64,000 nucleotides of DNA from Aplidium turbinatum (GCA_918807975.1 OU964932.1:6758001-6822000); one strand, 5' to 3'. Shown: positions 11,090-22,108, counted from the stretch's first letter. Made by a program: numbers and translations. Notes: generated from the letters alone by a model not told the origin.

Positions 11090-11560
11090 CCAACTGCATC
11101 ATGCCAATTTGGGCAGCCACCAAAATATGTCTCTAATACTTTTGTGAAACTGCCCAAATCAAAACACAAAATTTGCTATATAGCTAATTTTATTAATTTT
11201 CACAAATGCATCGTGTTGATTTGGGCAGCTAAAAACATGAAATTATTTGATGAAACTGATTAGTCTGTCTGTTTATGCAACTGCCCAAATTAGCGTGAGG
11301 CAGTTTACCCAAAATGAACAAATTCATTAATTTTTCCCATTTACATAACTGTATCGTTTAGATTAAGGCAACAAAAAATATGAAATTATCTGATCATAGT
11401 CTATTTATAAAACTGCCCAAATTGGCATGATGCAGTTGCCTCGCATCAAAATGTACAAAGTCTTTAATTTTTTTCATAATATCCATAAATGCATCATCTT
11501 GATTTGGGCAACTACAAAATATGAATTTATATAAATCTGGTGAATAGCCTACCGGTACTT
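11090..11560. repeat. degenerate tandem repeat, about 120-130 bp period
   Basis: The words GATTTGGGCAGCTA and AACTGCCCAAATTGGCATGA return about four times (near 11095, 11215, 11345 and 11495), with AATTTTTCCCAT-type sequence between them. Copies have diverged. It lies in the own sequence of hAT-like element B. Confidence 0.55.
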
Positions 11561-11725
11561 TTACAAAACAATTCGGGTGAGGAGGTCACAGTACTTTTTC
11601 AACCATAAATGGACATAGCTAAGCAACACCACCACAACATTTAACAAAAACATGTTATATATACCTGTTAAAAGTACTGTAATGTTAAGGTGTTGCTTAG
11701 CTTTGTTTGGTTACTTTTATAAAAA

Positions 11726-11805
11726 GGTTCTGCTACTATTCGGCGAGTTCCCTATTCGGCCAGAGCCTTTTTCGGCGAGTTTCTTATTCGGCGATTTTTT
11801 GAAAA
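11726..11805. repeat. solo end of the TTCGG(C/T)GAG repeat family
   Basis: Three TTCGGCGAG-type words (CTACTATTCGGCGAG, TTTTTCGGCGAG, TTATTCGGCGA) and one TTCGGCCAG lie within 80 bases. The order and spacing match the inverted ends of the G-rich element at 44877-45620. No partner end is seen nearby. Confidence 0.5.
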
Positions 11806-12356
11806 TCCAACGACGCCTTCTGCAAATCCGATGATTGAATATTATTCAATATTCAGACATTGAATCAATGTAAATACGAACTGTTAGGCTAATTGGGTTC
11901 TTTGAATCCTACGTCACTGTCTGTATGCAAACTTAGAATATATTAAACTTAGATATTTTTGTCATCAAATTACCTAGCCTAACTATATTTTTAGAAGTAG
12001 TGCTGCCAGACCTTTTTATTTTTGTACTAAAATTCGTATCATCAAAACTACTTTAATTGATTGAACAAAGTTTATTTGAACAGAAGTGGTATGTCTGTGT
12101 TTTATTACATTTAATTATAATTTATCTATTGTTATGTAGTTTTTTCTGAATCCGCATGGTCACCCTGAGCCGGTTTCCTGCAATGTTTATTTTTTTGAGT
12201 CTTTTATGACATCACAACTGAATATTTAAGTGGCCTTGTTTATTATTTGTGGTGTGTAAAACAATATTTGTTACTACTACTTACCATGCTCTTCAAAGAT
12301 GAATTCATTTGCTCTATCTTGAATACTTTGGTAAGAAGTTCTAGCTAGCTGGTGAT

Positions 12357-12729
12357 CAGTGGCGTAGCCAAGGGGGGGGGGGGGGGGGACGGGGGGGTAT
12401 TGCAAAGAGCGAGTTTTGCCATTACCAAGCATTCAAATATCTCAGCCAGGAATTAGCAACAAGAAAACATAGAGAATTGTAGCTTTATTTCTGAAAAATA
12501 CCGAAGAAAACATGATCTTATCCTTTTGCTATGCCACCGGACAGCATCATTTTACAGGAATATTCATAACCACATTTTTGTTGAAAATGCTCTCAGAATG
12601 CACCAAATTCAAAGTAATTTTTCAAAATTTTCTAGGGGAGGCCCCCCAGACCCTCCCACTGCTGGGTGTCGTCATAAGCGAAACACGCCCTCAACCCCCG
12701 CCCTTTCAAAATTACTGGCTACGCCACTG
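12357..12729. mobile_element. hAT MITE (CAGTGGCGTAGCCA ends)
   Basis: Inverted ends CAGTGGCGTAGCCA and TGGCTACGCCACTG with the exact 8-bp duplication ctggtgat (12349-12356 and 12730-12737). The interior is very similar to the MITE at 51844-52276, including a G run near the left end and a GGGGAGGCCCCCCAGACC block near the right end. Confidence 0.92.
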
Positions 12730-12884
12730 CTGGTGATCTTGTTATGTTACTTTTTCACTGTTATCATCAGGGATAGTTATCATACACCGCATACATTATA
12801 TTTGGGCAATTTCTATAAAAGCGTGCACATTTGGGCAAATTTACTTTCTGCCCCCCCAAAATGCTTTGATCTCGTACGGTTATG

Positions 12885-14200
12885 GCTGTAGGTATCACTA
12901 ATTTGTCAATGTGGAGTTTGGCTTTGAAGTCTTTGAGTTTGCCTATGCCTTGAAAACGGTCAGCATACTTGTTAATGATGCTAGAATTTGTACCAGTGAC
13001 AGTTTGATTGATTATGTGTAACGGGTTTAGATTAACAGCACTGTTGTAGCTCAACAAACAGCCATGTGTTCCTTCCACTACATAAAATGTGGCATAAGTT
13101 GATTTATTTTTTGTCTTTATGTCAGCACGACATTTGCCAAGTAGTTTCATTGGCTTGCAAGAACCATATGTAAAAATTTTAACATTGGTTTTGAAAAGTT
13201 TGCATTGTATTTTGTTGAAGTTTTCTTCATCAATAAGATTAGCTGATGATCCAGAATCAAGCAAAAATTTGATGTTTTTTCCATTGATGTTTAGATTTGC
13301 AGTAGGATTCTTTTCTGAATTTATTCTACATACATAAGCAATTTCTTCATTAGAATCTGATGTGTCATTACTGCTTTGCTGTTCAAATGTAGCTCTAACA
13401 TTTCTTTGATACTGTTTTTGTTTAGTTAAACAGCATTTTTCAAAATGATTTGGTTTTCCACAATTTCTGCAAGTCTTTCCAAATGCAGGGCATGACCGCC
13501 TTCCCTTAGCATGAGGATAACTGCCACTGCAAAAATAGCACTTGCTGATGCTTGTTGACTGTCTGAGTTGTGTTGGCCTAGTAGGTTTTGGCTTGAATGA
13601 ATGCTGTTTATTTGTTGAGAGTTTGTGCATTTTGTTGATCGATTGTGATTGACTGTGAGCCTGTTGTTCAAGATGTTCTGTTTGCTGTCGTGAAGTTTCA
13701 AGGGTTTTTCCTATTTCAAGCAAATTTGTTAGATTCAGATTTTTTGCTTCTAGAGCTCTGGTACGCAGTTTTTTGTCAGAAGTTTTGCTGATGATTTGCC
13801 TTTTAATTTCTTTGTCAATTTCGCCACCAAAATCACAAGTTTGAGCCTTTTTTCTAAGTCTGGCGTAAAACTGATTGATGGTTTCATCTGGCAGTTGTGC
13901 CATTTCACGAAATTGCAGCACTTCATAGTCAATGTTTATCTGAGGCTTGAAGTAGTTACTTATGGCTTGTTTGGCAGCCTCATAATCATTTTCATTACCA
14001 GTGTTAGGCAAAGTTATAAAAATGTCGAACAGCCATTCTCCTGCATAGTGCAGTAGAGATGCTCGTTTGCTTTTATCTTCTTTAATTTTATTGACAATAA
14101 AGAAGTTTTCTAAACGACAAACCCACTTGTTCCACCGTTGTCCAGTTGATGAAGGATCACCCTCTTCAAAAGATGGAAATGCTTGCGAAAGACCAGTCAT
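12885..14200 (-). pseudogene. gag-protease region of Gypsy A (fossil)
   Basis: Minus-strand frame with an N-terminal capsid-like region, a Q/S/K-rich linker, zinc-knuckle motifs (CYFCSGSYPHAKGRRSCP; CRNCGKPNHFEKCC) and a retroviral aspartic protease motif (FLLDSGSSANLID). It runs up to the duplication of hAT-like element B. The pol half of the same fossil is at 214-2736. The open frame continues into the hAT sequence down to about 12767, but those residues belong to the insertion. Confidence 0.88.
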
Positions 14201-14267
14201 CTTGCTGTCTTACGTTGATGTGTTTAGCCTACGTGGTTTCTAAAACTCTCCTCGTCGCCAGTTATAA

Positions 14268-14423
14268 TGTTCTGCCTTTACTCACTATAGTACACTTTGC
14301 TTGCTTACAGTTTCTTTTTAATAATTGTAAAATCCGTTTACATGTGCGAAGTAACATAAATACACAACGGTTCATGCAATATCAATATGAGAATATAAAT
14401 GAAAGGGGCTCATGAATACTACA
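14268..14423 (-). repeat. LTR of Gypsy A (upstream copy)
   Basis: It begins near TGTTCTGCC and ends in CTACA; its last 53 bases match 1-53. A TGGCGACGAGG primer-like stretch lies just inside. The exact first base is uncertain by several bases. Confidence 0.75.
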
Positions 14424-14584
14424 GGACCCATCACCTATGATACTTTGTAACTTTATTTCGACCATAATATTTTCAATCCAATTTTATAAAAAACATTTTT
14501 AACATTAAAAACAATTATTGCAACTTAAAATGATGATTAGAGAGGCGCTTGCTCCCCATGACTCTTGGACCAATACTACTGACT

Positions 14585-14833
14585 CAGGGCCGGATTTAGC
14601 TGATGGGGGGGCCCGGGGCACTTTCAGATCGGGGGCCCCCGTGCAAAAAAACACCTCTACGTCTACAGTAACATAAATCCAGCACTGCACTGCACAGCAT
14701 TTTACAGAAACTTCAAAGGCTGAAATAAAAAATAACAATAACACAAAATCATTTTTTTTCACGTAGGGGGTCCTTCAAACGTCGGGGGCCCGGGGCACCT
14801 GCACCCTCTGCTCCCCCTCTAAATCCGGGCCTG
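14585..14833. mobile_element. hAT MITE (CAGGGCCGGATTTAG ends)
   Basis: Inverted ends CAGGGCCGGATTTAG and CTAAATCCGGGCCTG with the exact 8-bp duplication tactgact (14577-14584 and 14834-14841). GGGGGCCC-rich subterminal blocks lie at both ends. The termini match the larger hAT at 26526-27668, which could be its source family. Confidence 0.92.
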
Positions 14834-14841
14834 TACTGACT

Positions 14842-16018
14842 AGGCTACAAGACCTACTAGCCTACTACCGTAAGCTACTACATTTGAATGACTTTTGTTG
14901 TTTGTGCAATTATTTTAAGGCAAATCTTGAGTGTTCGAAAAAACTTAAATAACTTAAATCTTCGTTTCGATTGGTTTTATTACTGCTATTGTTGTGTTCA
15001 TTTTTCTTCATCGGCTGTAACGAGACTACATTACAACTAGTAGGCCTATAGTACACACGTACACGTAGTACATTACACAACCTTAGACTACATTACACGT
15101 CAAAAAAGCCTACATGTAGGCTGCTACGTACTAGGCACGCCTACCTTTATGCAGACCATGCCAACTTGCAGCTTTAAATTTGGCTGTAGGGCGATATGAT
15201 AAAGGGCTATAGCCAGAATCGCTAGTCGGCTATAACCCTGATAGTTTGAGTAGTTGTTCATAAATATAGCCTTTGTGTATATTTTGTGTCATTTAAACTT
15301 CATTACTACATGCGTGCTTCTCTCTGTTTTTGTTTTATTTTTTGCTATTTGTTTTTTGGGTTTTGTGGCCGTGCTAACTACTGATATATAGCCTACTACA
15401 TAATTTTTCATTCAGGCATCTTTTAAACCTTTCATGGTTTTGTCACCTTTTCCAGTTCATTAACGTGCTGGAAGGTCTATATCAATTTTTGTAGTTAGTA
15501 TCTTTTTCGTCCCGGACGCGTCAATGACGAAAAATAAAATGATGGACTATAAATAATGATCTAAATTTCGGCACTTGTACTAGAAACCTAAAAACGTCTG
15601 GCAACAATGGCAACAGAAAAAGATTTGTCATTTTTAACGTAAAATCAGGAGTTTTAAATCTGTTTGAGATTCGGTGTTCACACATTGGCGATTTGTATTC
15701 TCAAAACTATCACTTCAAAGCTATATAAAGTAAATTTAGCTAAGATTTCAAAATCGAAATTACATCGGCCTAGCTATTTCGCATGCTGGCAAGGCCTGTG
15801 TGTGTAAAAAGATCGCCGTGAGTAGCCATCGTTTTGTCGCCATCATTTCCTTATTTTTATCAGCTATACTTCAACTTATAATGTAGGCTACATATTTTTG
15901 TGTTTATTGAAATGCATTCGCTGCTTGATCTTGAGTCGGACGCTTGACCACTTGAGATAACAGGGCGTAGCTAGGCTAATCACCACAAACTCAGATATTC
16001 ACGCAATGAACGAAAATA
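14842..16018. other. intergenic stretch, no gene seen
   Basis: No convincing coding region. The stretch 15565-15830 is a dispersed repeat shared with 19870-20125 and 31400-31720; the rest is AT-rich with many TAGGCCT/GTAGGC words. Confidence 0.5.
15565..15830 (+). repeat. dispersed repeat, copy 1
   Basis: Shares CGTCTGGCAACAA, AAAGATTTGTC, AAAATCAGGAGTTTT and TTTGAGATTCGGTG-type words in the same order with 19870-20125 (same strand); 31400-31720 shares part of this in inverted orientation. The family is not recognised; no ends or target duplication were found. Confidence 0.5.
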
Positions 16019-16026
16019 TAGTAGGC

Positions 16027-16935
16027 CAGTGGCGGCTCGTCATAAGGGACTGCGGGACTGCAGCCCCCCCAACATTTTTGTGCATATGTGAATTATATTA
16101 CATATAGATAGTTTTGCCATGTTTTTTTAATTTATTTCGCTTGAAAAATTAAAAAAAACTCTTAATATTAAAAATTTGTGTTACAAAAATTAATTGGCAA
16201 CTCTGGGTCTGCAAATTCTGCAGGTCCGGTGTTGCTTGTTCTTTTTTTTATGACGTAGTTTTTCAGAAAAAAGTTTTCTAGCATCACTGAACAAGCGCTG
16301 CGGGGACTGCAAATAAAACAGACCCTGGTCAGGGATTCCAACTTTGGTTCTCGTAAATCTTTAGTTTAAGCGTGTGGAAGCTATCGGTGATTAGGTAAAG
16401 GGATCGTAGGTTACTTTACTTGATCTGTGTTTTGAGAAGTCACCGAGACAGACTAGTTTTGATGTAAAGTAAAGCCAATTACTGTAATTATTGGTGCTCT
16501 TTGATGACGTCATGTACGTCACACAGGTTGGAATAGACTATTATAAAGGAGGAAGTACGGGGTGGAAAGGCACTGAAAAACACCTGAAGGAAATTGTCTC
16601 CCATTTATTCATTTGTTGTTCAATTTCAACAAATTTGCTATCGTTGGAAAGCACAAGCATAGATCTAACCAACTAAGTTAATACCAAGTCCCAAAATAGT
16701 ACTAGCTCCATCTGGTGACCACCTAAACTTGACCACATTCAAGCCATTATCAAAAGTTTACTTTAAATGATAAAAACATTAAACGACAGCCAATTAAAAG
16801 AACATGTTACTGTGTTACTAACCCTAACTCAGTGCATTTATACCTCAGTCCGGTACAGGTTTATAATTATTTATATTAGGTTAGCCTACTGGTTGATGCA
16901 GCCCCCCCATGTTTTGAGACCACGAGCCGCCACTG
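16027..16935. mobile_element. hAT element abutting the 3' end of CERK
   Basis: Inverted ends CAGTGGCGGCTCGT and ACGAGCCGCCACTG with the exact 8-bp duplication tagtaggc (16019-16026 and 16936-16943). It is 909 bp with GCAGCCCCCCC blocks near both ends and no transposase. Its right duplication ends two bases before the CERK stop codon (16946-16948), so the CERK 3' UTR must run into it. A minus-strand AATAAA is at 16604-16609 inside the element. Confidence 0.93.
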
Positions 16936-16945
16936 TAGTAGGCTA

Positions 16946-18965
16946 TTACACCGGTGTCTCCACTGCGGCTTCTTTTTCGAGACCTTTTGAAAATATTCTT
17001 ATCAGACCTCTATGTACCCAAACTGTGATGTTGAGATTACTGAAGGCATTGTCACCATCAACATACCACGAGCTAAGCTGTGATTGCAACCCAACGGTTT
17101 CTTGCTTTTCAGATAAAAGTGACTGACTTGCAGTCCCACTTTTGTTGAAGATTGAAACACAATTCTCATGCGTCATTATCTCGTCTGGTTTCATTTGAAG
17201 ATGTATTCCTTTGACTCGGAAAAGTTCAAGCATGGGAAGATCCCTGCACTTGCTCTGTAGCGAATGTATAAGCTTTGCAAAAGGAAGAAAGCCAGCTTCT
17301 TTGACAATTCCACAATCAATACAACCATCAGCCAAATGAGCAGAAGGGGAAGGTCCACTTGGAGATGTTGCGCATTTGGAAGTTGAATTGATCAAACTCA
17401 AAGTGATAAGTTTTCCTCGTTTTAACTGTAAAATTATGCATTTTAGTGTTTCGTGAGCTCTTATAAAAAACCGATAAATTTTTTATCTCAATAAAGTTAA
17501 AAAGATACCAAACCGTTTCTACTACGTATTAATTTTCTGCAAAATATTTACTAAAAAAATAAATTGGAAAATGTGGCCTTGCATTTGGAAAAAAAGTTGT
17601 TGTCGAAGCAACATTGGTTGAAAACAAAGCCAGTGATGATGAGTGACGAACATTTTGAGCTCGCCATTAACAATAATATCTCTCAATATCTAACTGTACC
17701 TTCCAAGGAAAGTCTTGCATGTCAGAAGAACTTTCAGATATATTATCATCATTCGATGATCCACTTTTGCAATTGGCAACGTAGGGATGCATTGCGTACG
17801 CTGCATTCTCCTCATCTATTTTTTCATCTTTCTCTATCCAATCAAGGCAAACTTTGCAAGGGTATGTGCAACTTGTGAGATCTTTTTTTAATTCTAAAGA
17901 GGGATCGTCGGAACTTGGGAGATAACGAGCCACGTAAGAATATAATTGTAGTTTGATAAATGAAGCAATGAAAGCTGTAGCTTTACCTACTCGTCCAAGC
18001 ATTTTCAAACTTTCACGTATTTTGTAGAAATCAGATGTGTAACCATACGTTGTATATAATATCATAAAGATGAGAAAATGTCCTTGATCATCATGAATTG
18101 AGGATACATCAAGAGGATGACTTTCACCACAAATTATTTGCAATGTTGCTGTTTCAGGGTCCGTTGTTCCTTGAGAGGACAAGTTCAATGAATTTGTCGA
18201 TCCACCAGGAATGATGCCAAACTTTATTGGGGCTTTTGCATACTTGGCTGGCTTGCTGAGGGCACCACTTTCTCCATCAAGTAAAATGTTTTGTCTTTTC
18301 TGCTCTGCCACTAAAACACTATTTACAATTTCACTCAATGTTCCATCTCCACTTATTGTGACAATACCATCATATGCAGATATATCATTGGATTCAACAT
18401 ATTCTTTAGCATGATTTTTATGGGTTGTTAATATTACTGTTCTTTTAACGTTGGCCTTGTCCAATAAAGGAGAAGCAATTTGATCATAAATTGACTTTGC
18501 TTCTTTCTTACCAGAGTACGGATTTATAAACATCAATAAATTTTGTGGTCGGACAATGGCATTCTGTTCCATATATGAAGAAAGTTCTTGCTGAATACAT
18601 TTATGCAAGTTGATGCAATCATTTTCATGATGGGTAAGTAATTGAATGGTTTTAAATTTACGACAATGATTTGGCGATTTGATCCAATAATGAATATTGA
18701 AGGCAAAACAATGGCCCGATGTCGATTGTCGAGAACTCAAACATGGTTGCTGTTGTGTCATCGGTTTTTCATTTTCGTCAACTCTCCATGCATCTTTTTC
18801 ATACGTTGCTGAAATAAAGTGTTTCATTTCAATGTACTTGTCAAGGGAAGAGAGCAAACATGACTTTGAAACAGGTGGGTTCACGCATTTCATGTGAATG
18901 AAACCATCTTCCACAAGAATCGTATACTTCAAGCCATTCCACAAAAATTTAATTTGGGTGTCCAT
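16946..18965 (-). CDS. CERK: ceramide kinase, two coding exons
   Basis: CERK phosphorylates ceramide to ceramide 1-phosphate using ATP on Golgi and plasma membranes. Exon 1 is 18965 down to 17700 (422 residues). The donor GGAAG|gtacag, the acceptor ttacag|TTAAAA and exon 2 (17425-16946, 159 codons plus stop) keep phase 0, giving 581 residues (human 537). Residues 1-135 correspond to the PH-like region. The diacylglycerol-kinase catalytic fold begins at NLLMFINPYSGKKEA (142-156), with SGDG at 205-208 where most relatives have GGDG, and GIIPGGSTNS at 250-259. The CERK-specific CxxxCxxC is intact (C366, C370, C373). Exon 2 matches the human tail: SPSAHLADG, SSWYVDGD and VHRGLIRIFSKGLE. The start is the first ATG of the frame. 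The product is certain from these motifs; the exact 5' end is inferred. A hAT element begins just past the stop. Confidence 0.95.
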
Positions 18966-19160
18966 TAGATTTGCTATTTGGTGAAATGTTCAAAATATTT
19001 TTGCAAACAACAGGCTGTCTCAATTGCTATGGTAGGCTACGCTATGTGCAACATAGTCAGTTGAAAAACACGTTTCTGAAAAAAATTTAAAAACTGTTGT
19101 TTTGTATGTAGATCAGTTATGTATTTTCTATGTAAGTTATGTAAATTGTAGGTTATAGCA

Positions 19161-19515
19161 CAGGGCTACTCAACTGGTGGACCGCGGTTCGAATCTGGAC
19201 CTTCTGGGTGTTGATGGTGGACCTTGAGCTTTTGAAAGAATAATCTCATTGCCACTTTTCAGGGCTTCTTTAAACAGATTTCTACTGAGAAGAAGTAATT
19301 TTTACTGTAATTATCCTAGTTGCTGAGAGGCTTGGACTCTCAGACTCTCCAACACTTTCTCAGAAATGTAATTCGAGTTACATTTTACCTAAAAGGTGGT
19401 TTGGTACAGATAATTTAACTTTCGTGGTTGCGTGTGAAATAACTTATTCACCGGATCGCTAAAAATATTCAATTTGTCAAGCTGGACCATTGTTAAGATT
19501 AGTTGAGTAACCCTG
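19161..19515. mobile_element. hAT MITE (CAGGGCTACTCAAC ends)
   Basis: CAGGGCTACTCAACTGG at the left and AGTTGAGTAACCCTG at the right are inverted. The flanks ttatagca and ctatggca agree at 6 of 8 bases, so the duplication is aged. It is 355 bp with no coding content, and lies upstream of CERK (196 bases from the start codon). Confidence 0.75.
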
Positions 19516-19869
19516 CTATGGCATCAGCCATTTTGTTACTTGATAGCCTAAGGGTTACCATGTGTATGGCCGAAAACGTTTGTAACTTATGGTTTATTTT
19601 CACTTTTTGTTGAAATTTTTTGAAGATGTGAGTGAACAGTGGAACCTTATAAATATCGTGGTTTGATTTACCATGTTTGTAAATTCTTTGAGTTATTAAT
19701 GAAAAAGCTATTTTGACCGCTGGTCCCTGATATCCCCTAGCGGCCTAGCCTATGCTGTAAATTGGTAGTTTGTTTCGTAATGCATAGGTCTAACCTTGTT
19801 GTGTATTTTGTGTGATTTTAAGCTACTTTTGTCTTAATTTTGTCCTATCCTGCAAATAAAGACCTACTG

Positions 19870-20125
19870 TACACTTTGCACTTGTGCTTGAAATCCAAGA
19901 AGCGTCTGGCAACAAGATTTTAATAGGGAAAGATTGGTCCCTTTTTTAGCATAAAATTAGGAGTTTTGCCGTGATTTGAGATTCAGTGATCACACTTCGG
20001 TAATGCGAATTCTCAAAATTATCCTTTTAAAGAGAAATGAATTAAATTTAGGTTAGAGCTCAAAATTGAAATTACATACGCCTTCAGTCATTCCTTTAGT
20101 TCGCACGTTGTCAAGGGCTGTAAGT
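19870..20125 (+). repeat. dispersed repeat, copy 2
   Basis: Same word order as 15565-15830 (AAGCGTCTGGCAACAA, AAAATTAGGAGTTTT, TTTGAGATTCAGTGATCACAC). Copies 1 and 2 lie in the same orientation on either side of CERK. Confidence 0.5.
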
Positions 20126-20670
20126 GGGCTATGTAGATGGTTATAGTTTTACTATTAACTTAGCCTACTTTACACATTTCACTAGGCTATAGCTTGCAAA
20201 TGCGAAGCAAAAAACAAACTGCTGACTTTGTTATTTGTGATTGTCTCATCTACAAAGTACCAAATGGAATGCGCGCATGTATACTACAGCACTGCACAAG
20301 TTGAAATTTGTAAATTCAAGCCATCTGTCTTATATCAACGAAAATAACTTTTCAAATAACCAAGAAAGTCACTGTAAAGTAGGCCTAACCCAACAAAAAT
20401 CACATGAGCTACTTCCAGTGGCGTACGCAGGATTTTGTCAAGGGTAGGGGGACATTAGAATTTTTTTTCGAATCGAAACAAATTAAAAAAACGCCCCATT
20501 GCTAATAATAACCAGTAGCTAAGTGACTAAGTCATATTGTGTAAGCTTAGCCTATACCTTACTCAGCTTGCATTGACAATTTTTTCGTTTGCTATAACTA
20601 TTTTACTGATTTGGATAGATTTTGTATTAAAAACAAAAATAATGTTACATAGGCTACTCTTGACGTCGCA

Positions 20671-22108
20671 CAAGGGTGCCGGAAGCGGGGGGGGGGGGGG
20701 GCAAGGGGGCATTCGCCCTCTCTGCCCTCAAATTTTCTGCAGATGGAGGGGCAGGGGGGGGCAATGGTACCCTTTTAAAGTCATGTAAACTACTGCACAT
20801 TTTGCAATATAACAATTTCTGCTATTCGCTTTTAGCCTAATTATAATCTTTCATATTTGCCTCAAAATAATATTTACGGCACAAAATTTTTCAACACAGT
20901 ACAGGCCTTAAAACTCGTTTTTTTTTTTCGGCAGCCATCGTGGCCTACCGGGAGCTCCTTCTCGGCGGCCAAATCTGCGTGCTTGGAGGCCAAAATACAA
21001 ATAACGATAGCTCAAGTAAATATAATTAAACTTGCTACAATGTTAAAATGATCACTTAGCGTTGTTGAAGTTTGGGCCTGGGCGACGTCCTATAATAGAA
21101 TCGTTGCACCACGCAATAACTGCTTTATCGGGATTGTAATCCAGCACTAATCAAACGACACTCGCACGAGTGTTTCCAATGTGGCTGATTTTATAGAAGT
21201 TCGCCACTCCCCTAGAATTCTTTTTAGCAACGAAAAACAACGTTCGACATGACTGTGTTGACAATGACGGCAAGGTAATAAAATAAGTGTTTCAATGATT
21301 AAAACATTACTTGTAGGCTTTAACTGCCCTTTATCAGAACTAACGATGCACTAGCAAGTGCGAAATATTTTTTTTGTTGCATCTACTGACATCTGATCCC
21401 TGTTGCCTTAGCAATTGAGGTTTTAGCTATTTCAATGATGTACATTACTAAAAGACATTACTAAAAGAAGCATAATTTTTGCAAAATGTGATCAAAAAAT
21501 GTTTTCCCCATTGATGTCAACTAACTTAGTTCTCCTTTTTAACAACGGTTCAATGTCCGACAACATCGAATTGACATAAAAACGACAATATTGCCAGTCG
21601 ATGTAAATTAGCACTTCGGATTAAGACTTTGTTAAAATAAACGTCGGGAATTACAAACAAGACTTACAGCGCTGGCGATCGCAGATGGATAATGGATATA
21701 TTCCATCAATAACAAATATTCTCCGCACAATGCAACAGTGGCGATTATGACGCGCTGACCTAATTTTGTGTCACTCCTTGATACTACATATTTTCGACAG
21801 TTAGTCCACGATCATTCTATTGCGAAATTAAATAATTGGCTAGAAGAGACCGGCGGCCAAACTTGGCCGATTGAGGAGGTAGCACCGGCGGTTCATTCAA
21901 GCACTACTTAGCGGCCATGGCCGCAGGCTGCTTTAAGGCTTGACAGTAGGTTACGTCATTATAACATAGCATGGTGCCCTTCTTTGTCATCATTATCGCT
22001 ATATTTTATCTTGAAACTTGAAAAAAAATTGGCCTTTTAGTAAACAAAAGTGCCCTTTTTTCGTAATCTTGCCCCCTCCCCCAGTCAAAAATCGTTCTGG
22101 CGCCCCTG
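20671..22108. mobile_element. nested hAT-like MITE (CAAGGGTGCC / GGCGCCCCTG ends)
   Basis: CAAGGGTGCCGG at the left and TCTGGCGCCCCTG at the right are imperfect inverted ends. G-run and GCCCTCTCTGCCC-type blocks at the left face TTGCCCCCTCCCCC at the right. The flanks share GTCGCA but are offset, so the target duplication is doubtful. It contains the element 20902-21942. Confidence 0.5.
20902..21942. mobile_element. TIR element of the CAGGCCTTAAA family, copy 1
   Basis: Ends CAGGCCTTAAAAC and GCTTTAAGGCTTG, flanked by acagta on both sides (20896-20901 and 21943-21948). The interior words CTACCGGGAGCTCCTTCTCG, GATCACTTAGCGTTGTTGAAG and CCGACAACAT are shared with 45736-46518 and ends resemble 42504-42987 and 43713-44215. 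About 1 kb, no coding content. The superfamily is not settled; the duplication is 5-6 bp. Confidence 0.7.

Larger units (their letters stand above)
2737..12884. mobile_element. hAT-like DNA transposon B inserted in Gypsy A
   Basis: The inverted ends CATAGCCGTACGAG and CTCGTACGGTTATG are flanked by the exact 8-bp duplication gctgtagg (2729-2736 and 12885-12892), the hAT hallmark. Its own sequence is only about 2 kb (2737-2935 and 11008-12884); the rest is a nested Gypsy element. The own sequence contains C/G-rich ends, a tandem repeat near 11.1-11.6 kb and a further hAT MITE at 12357. No transposase was recognised, so it is probably non-autonomous. Confidence 0.8.
1..14423 (-). mobile_element. 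Ty3/Gypsy LTR retrotransposon A (outer, fossil)
   Basis: This is an old Ty3/Gypsy-type element of the metazoan K02A2.6-like kind, lying on the minus strand. Its gag and protease half is at 12885-14200 and its pol half at 214-2736. They are separated by a hAT-like insertion (2737-12884) flanked by the 8-bp duplication gctgtagg. The left LTR is cut by the window edge (1-53) and the right LTR is at about 14268-14423; the shared LTR segment is nearly identical. A primer-binding-like stretch TGGCGACGAGG lies next to the right LTR. It is broken, chiefly by the nested insertion, with a few further breaks. Domain order and LTR identity are seen directly; the subfamily name is from memory of the family. 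Confidence 0.9.
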
